Shown in pieces: positions 42,101 through 48,100 of a stretch of 64,000 bases of DNA. How positions within the stretch are numbered: position 1 is the stretch's first letter; each line of letters opens with the position of its first letter. This DNA is from Rhinopomastus cyanomelas (taxonomy: Eukaryota; Chordata; Aves; Bucerotiformes; Rhinopomastidae). Both the position numbers and the translations under genes were made by a program. Under the pieces are notes generated by a model that saw only the letters and a program-made list of their open reading frames with translations, was not told the origin of the DNA and did not search any database. Location: assembly GCA_013400115.1 (NCBI GenBank), contig VXBP01002396.1:62001-126000 (forward strand), given 5' to 3'.

Positions 42101-45100
42101 ATTTTTGTTTTCCCAGCTGTGGAAACCATAAAGAAAGTTGTAAGAGTCAGGCAGTACTTGTTGAATAACCTTGTGGGCAAGGACCGAGCTAGTTACTGCT
42201 TCATCGCTGTAAGTGCATAGGATACTGCAGCATAGTGTGCTAACGAAAAGACCAAAGAACTCAATTTAAAAACATCCTTTTAAATGAGTTTCATTTAACG
42301 TGTATGAAATACTTCTATGAAATGTGCATGAAATGTCCCTGAAAAACAGAAGTACAAACCTTCTACTCAATAAGACTGTCTTCCAAACAAAAACCTGCTG
42401 TCTGAAGCCTTTTTCTTGACATGTTACAGTAATCTTTCCTATTGCACATCAAGTGATTAGAGAAAACAATTCGATGTCCTCACATGCCCTACAGTATTGC
42501 CCGTACCGTTTTTTTTTAAAAAGGTAGTTTTATAACCAAGGGGTCCATGCTGTCGATTTGAAACAAGGTTCAGTTAATACAGTTTTTGATCATCTCATCT
42601 GCCTCTCTACCTCCACGTTGCCCAAACGCACATAAAAGAAAAATGCAACACTATCCTTTTTCTTATATTCTCCAAAAAACAACTAACAGAGCTCCTACAC
42701 AGTTTGGGTGGCCCTTAAACAATGGTATATCCCATGGAAGGACTCCAGGCAAGTACAGGATTTTCACAAACTCCACCCAAGCAACAAAGGTCGTGAAGAT
42801 GAAAAGAATAAATTTATGGTCGGTCAGGATAGTGTAGAGCACTGGCAGTGTGGGAGCAACTGGGCAGCTCTCCTGACAACATTTGTAGGTTTGGATTCCT
42901 GGATGACACACACACAGCCCAAAGATGAAGTGATACTTCTGTGATGCAGAACTCAACAGGATGCTGGAAAGAACTTGTCAAACCAGCCATACAACCATGA
43001 CTAGTGCCTGGCATATACTACGAAACTTGTGCTGTTCCAAGTTATAAAAGGACCAACCAACTAGCCTCTGGCATGGATGAAACCAACTGATGATTGCGGT
43101 GGCATTCACAGCTTTTATCACCCTTTGTGCAGGAATAAGGCACGTTAGGAGCTTGAAGTCATAGTGGAGCCAGAACCAAGTCAAATTTTCCTGTTATCAT
43201 AGGTATCTCCACAAAGAAGCACAAGCGGAAAAACTTTTTCAAATAGGAAAATGTGACTATAAATAGATCTTTCAGCAAACTTGCTCCTACAAGTCTTAGG
43301 ATACGACTGTTGATTCTTCTTCTGGTAACAATTTTGGAATTATGAACAGGAATTTTCAAAATCCATGCAACAGCAAAGAGTACTATAACCAAGTAACATC
43401 CTGTCACCTATCCTCCTAAATACAGCACTGCAGAGTGATGCAGCTGCTGGTTGAGACTATACTTCATTTTCAGAACAACTCCAGGGGACTATTCAAAACT
43501 TCAATTGCACAAGAAGCACACAGATATCAAACTCCGCTCAGCACACACTCACTCAGCATTCCACGCTAACTGTGTAAATGACCACAAGAGGAAGAGGTCA
43601 CAATCACATGAGGCCAAAGATCAACATAAGCAGAGGCATGAAGTTCCTAGAGGTGTCTCAGAAGCTGTGCCTGGCTTACAGTGCAGCCAAAGCTTGGCTA
43701 TGATGTATAAAACCGTACTAGAGCCAAAAGGTAGGACTCTACTGGCTTTGCAGACTCGTGGTGCTAAAAAAAAATGAGAAAAAATGTCCTTTACTATTTA
43801 TGCTAAAATATTCTGACATTTCATAACTTTTAAAAGGAGAAAAGACATGTCTTACCTTACATAAAAGTACTTGACGAAGCCTGAAAGCCATAATTTAACA
43901 AAAAAAAGATTCATGCTTTCACTTCAAACAGTATATAAAACGCTACTGTCCACAGCAGGGTCTGCTAGAAACTGCAAATTTCTATCACTGTTTTGCTGAG
44001 GTTTTTTTCCTCCCTATTCCTCCACATTTCAGAGGAAAATTCTTGAGAGCTAACACATTTTCTATTTCTCTCTTTCAAAAAACATGATTTTATCTAGCAA
44101 AACACAAGGCTCAATGTGTTTGATCTGTATCTTTTTTTCTCTTGTTGGAAGTTGTAATATGGTTAAACTACATTTAACAAGATCTAAGCACATGCAGATT
44201 ATCAGCCTGAGTTTTCTCCAAAGACAGATGAGACTCTTGTTTTGATAGACCAATAAAAAAGGCTGTTCTAACAGCAACACTTCAGAATCTTGCTCAGCTT
44301 CAAAAATGTTTTGGTTTTGTTTGGTTTTTTTTTTTTTTTTTTTTTACACAGACATGACACTGCTTCTAGTTTGGTGCAAAAGGGCTTCCTCAAAGAAAAC
44401 ACAGGGATTGCTGTTCTCTAACTGAGTTTTAAGACTCTGGAGAGAATGTGAAAGACGGAAAATACAACTATTCACTTTGTAAGGTGTGGTCTGGGTTATG
44501 GTTTCTTTTCTTAGTGATTTCAGACATTATTCTTGCATTTACCTGAAGCACTTTACCATCAGGTAGAAGGAAGCTAAGTGAGCCATAATTCCAACCTGGC
44601 TCAGCTGAAAAGAGATCTGACAGATCACTCTAGTGCAATGCAATTATCACCTACCTATATACTGAGCAGTTCAAAAGCATCTGTGCAGCACTTTAAAATC
44701 TGTAAATTAATTATGTTCATTTTAAATAACTGCATTTTAAAGATTAAAAAGCTATCTGCTGAGCTATCTGATGTCAAAAGAACTTAAACCACTATTACTG
44801 TCATCCCACTCCAGTTTCCATTGAGCGGGTGGCTGAATGGTGTTTTCCTGACATCACTAAACTTTCTCTCCAAATAAAGTTTGCTTCTTCACCTACTAGC
44901 ATGGAAAAGTTGAATTTCAAAAGTAATTTCAAAGGGATCATCACATCTCTCTAAAAACGCACGCAATTTGTTCTGGTGGACTCTTGGATTTTGGGAAAGA
45001 GATGCTACCAACCACAGAAAATAAATAGTACAGGACAGGCACAGGCTTGTCCTTGTGCTTCCTACCTCAAGCCTGACCACGTTCAATCAGATATTCTAGA

Positions 45101-48100
45101 AACCTGGAGGCCGTTTAGTCCACTTCCCTCTCAACTCTTCAGCTTTGATTGAATCAGTCACTAAACTGCCAAGTAGTGCAGCCACCATCTACTAAATAAA
45201 CCATTTCAGTCCTGCTTCACAGCAAAATAAACACCTGATATTTACCCAAAAAGTTATACAAAGATGCAATGGAAGCAGTAAGCAAAAGATAAGAGTTCTT
45301 TTACACACCTCAGTGTGTCTGTATTCAACCTAGAACAGTTCCTCCTAATTTTAGAACTACTTTTTAATTACAAACTTCATGATTTGCTTACTTTGATCAG
45401 TGTCACTATTACCAATCAGCATGTCACCACGTAGAAAAATGCCGACAATATCTAAATTCCATTGCAGCTGCACTTCCCTAGTCATAGCTGTGTATGTATT
45501 TCCTCCACGTCATACTACAGCGCCGCATGTTAAGTTACTGCAAGATTATTAAACCCCATACACAGCCAGCTCCAAATTTGTACAAAATCCCAGCAGTCTT
45601 AATACATTTGCATATGGAAAACATACTCTATCCTGCCTGTCAAAAGACATTTAGGGGAGAAAGAAAATGACAATAACTAATCCACTGGTTCAAGTTTCTG
45701 AGAAAGTGCACTTTAGTAAACATATGGAGCAAAAATCACATCCTGAACAACTTCTGTCTTGCATTATAGGGAAGAGTTCAGTAACTTGTTAAATCTAAAC
45801 AATTCACTAAAAGAGTGAGTATTGACCTTTCAAGTCACCTGTTCGTTATGTAAAAACATTGCTGGCAGAAGTGTACTGCTCTGCAGAAAAGATTAAAAAA
45901 AAACCCTAAAACAAGACAAAATCTACCCCCAAAACAAGGATTTAGCCTCACCTAGCAAAAGTAAGACAATAAATATGTTTATCAATTAATAGTTTACAGC
46001 TGTTTTTTTTCATCACTGAAGCAGGAATATCTGAGGCTGGTTTAATGATGTAAATCTTCTCGTCCAAATTCAAACAAAATTAGCTAAAAATGCTACTTGA
46101 AAACTAAAACTAAATGGAAATCCTAGTTCATAATGCATGAAATTATTAGAGCAAGAATGAGTTTCTTATCTCTTTCATATCAGAACAGTGAACCTCTAAG
46201 ACAACAGCAAACAAAGTTGAAGGTCCAGTGTTCTTCATTGAGTACGTCACATCATAACACCAAACTAACTAGGTTTGTTATCTTCTGCACTCCAAAACAA
46301 TCCAGCCTTTCCTCTGTAGCCTGACATAAAACACAATTTCATAGTTAAATCCAAAATGTAACTGCAGTGTTATAAACCTGAAGAAAAATGCAAAACACAG
46401 TGAGGTTTGTCAACTGGTAAGTTAACTGGCTCATCTTTAAAGCATGCATTAACAATAATGATCATGAAGTGGTAAATCCTTCCAAATAAACTGCAGTCAG
46501 ATTCTGATCCTAGCAGAGATGATACCACCTCAGCTGCTGCAATGGAAATGTTAGATTATTGGAAGTATAAAGGAATCAAACGAATCATCACTTAATGTGA
46601 TAGAGAATATGGAAAGAATACAAAGCAAAGCTGAAAATCCACTATTTGCTAAAAAGGCAGTTAGTAAGAAGCAGTTCAAATTTACAGGTCCTAAACTGAA
46701 AAGTAATGCTGAGAAGTACTATGTAGAGGGCAACTAGTAGGAGCACATTCCCTCCATGTTGCTATCAGTGAATATAAAGGTGCACTGCTTTAAGAAACTT
46801 GTGGAAAAGGACAGGTGCTTCCAAAACACTCTGATCTAAATACGCCAACTTTTTATTTGTTTATCTAGTGTTACTTGGACATTGCTGGGTTTTGTCATTC
46901 TAGTGTTAAAGCTGTTTCAGAAAAATCTAGAGATCAGAATGAGCTATTGAAATTATTCAGAACGCAGAAATTTATCTTGCAATGAATTCTTGTTCAACAT
47001 GGAAATTTCACTGACCCTGCGGGTTTGTGTTTCAATAACTGAAAAGCACAAGAGCCCCCAGAATGAGAAGTAAAGTTGTTTTCTATTTCACTTTAGATAT
47101 AATCATGATCTGAGAATTATTTAGAAGCCATTATTCAGGTTATCAATGAATGCCCCCTCTTCTATTTTTCAGATGTAGCAATTCCTTTTTTAAAAAAAAT
47201 TACAGTAAAACCCATCTACTGCTTCTCCCATACAAAACACAATCCCTTCCTTTAAAATGCTCCCTCCAAAAACTTAAATATTATGATACAAGATGTAATT
47301 ACTTATATTATTCCCTATCATTTGAAATACACTGTTCAAAGATTGCAGCCAGTAAATGAAAGCATGTCGCTACTCACCTACAGTATACCAGCTAGCATCT
47401 GTCAGCTTGTTGATAACAGCTTCTTGAAAAGATCCATCTGGCATTTTGGCTTCAACCATTGCACCAACCTGCAAAAAGGAGGATCTCAAGGTTACAGGTA
47501 ATTCCCAATTCATGTCAGGAAGAAAAAAAAAACCCATGCCCTGGTCTTAATTCTCCCACTTCAGCTAATATGTAGGGACTTAGCTGGGAAGGTTGGTCCT
47601 TAAGTATGAAGGCTGGACTGCAAGCATTCAGAATAAAGCACTTAGACACCATGAACATCTAATTTCAGCTTGACTTACATCATCACAACAAACAACAGAA
47701 AAGCAATAGGAAATAAACATTGAAAGTCGTTATTACTTTACTATTGATATGCATGCAATTGCTACGATCTTCAATAACACTTCACATATTATTATGAGAA
47801 TTTCTCTAGCACCCTATAGCTCAAGAAAAATCAAGATGATCAAGACCATTCTGGGTTTTAGAACTCTGCTACATATTTTAACAGACAACTATTACATATT
47901 ATGAAAAAAGAAATCACTGTGTATTTTTATAGAAAATGCACCTATTTAAAATGTAGCAAGAGCAATCTTATCTACTACTGTCTAACAGGCTTGAACATAA
48001 CTTGGTAATCAAATTCCCAATTACTTATAAGAATTTTCCAAGTTTCATTACTTGTAAGAAGTGCTACATCTTACAAGATAAAATATTTGTGAGTGCAAAA

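Larger units (their letters stand above)
37252..47377 (-). other. ARID4A: ARID4A intron 5
   Basis: The longest intron, 10.1 kb, inside the Tudor coding region. Contents: CR1 at 39313-39728 and 41650-41996, a block of membrane-like open segments at about 42663-43410, and a 21-base T run at 44325-44345. Nothing else recognisable. Confidence 0.85.
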
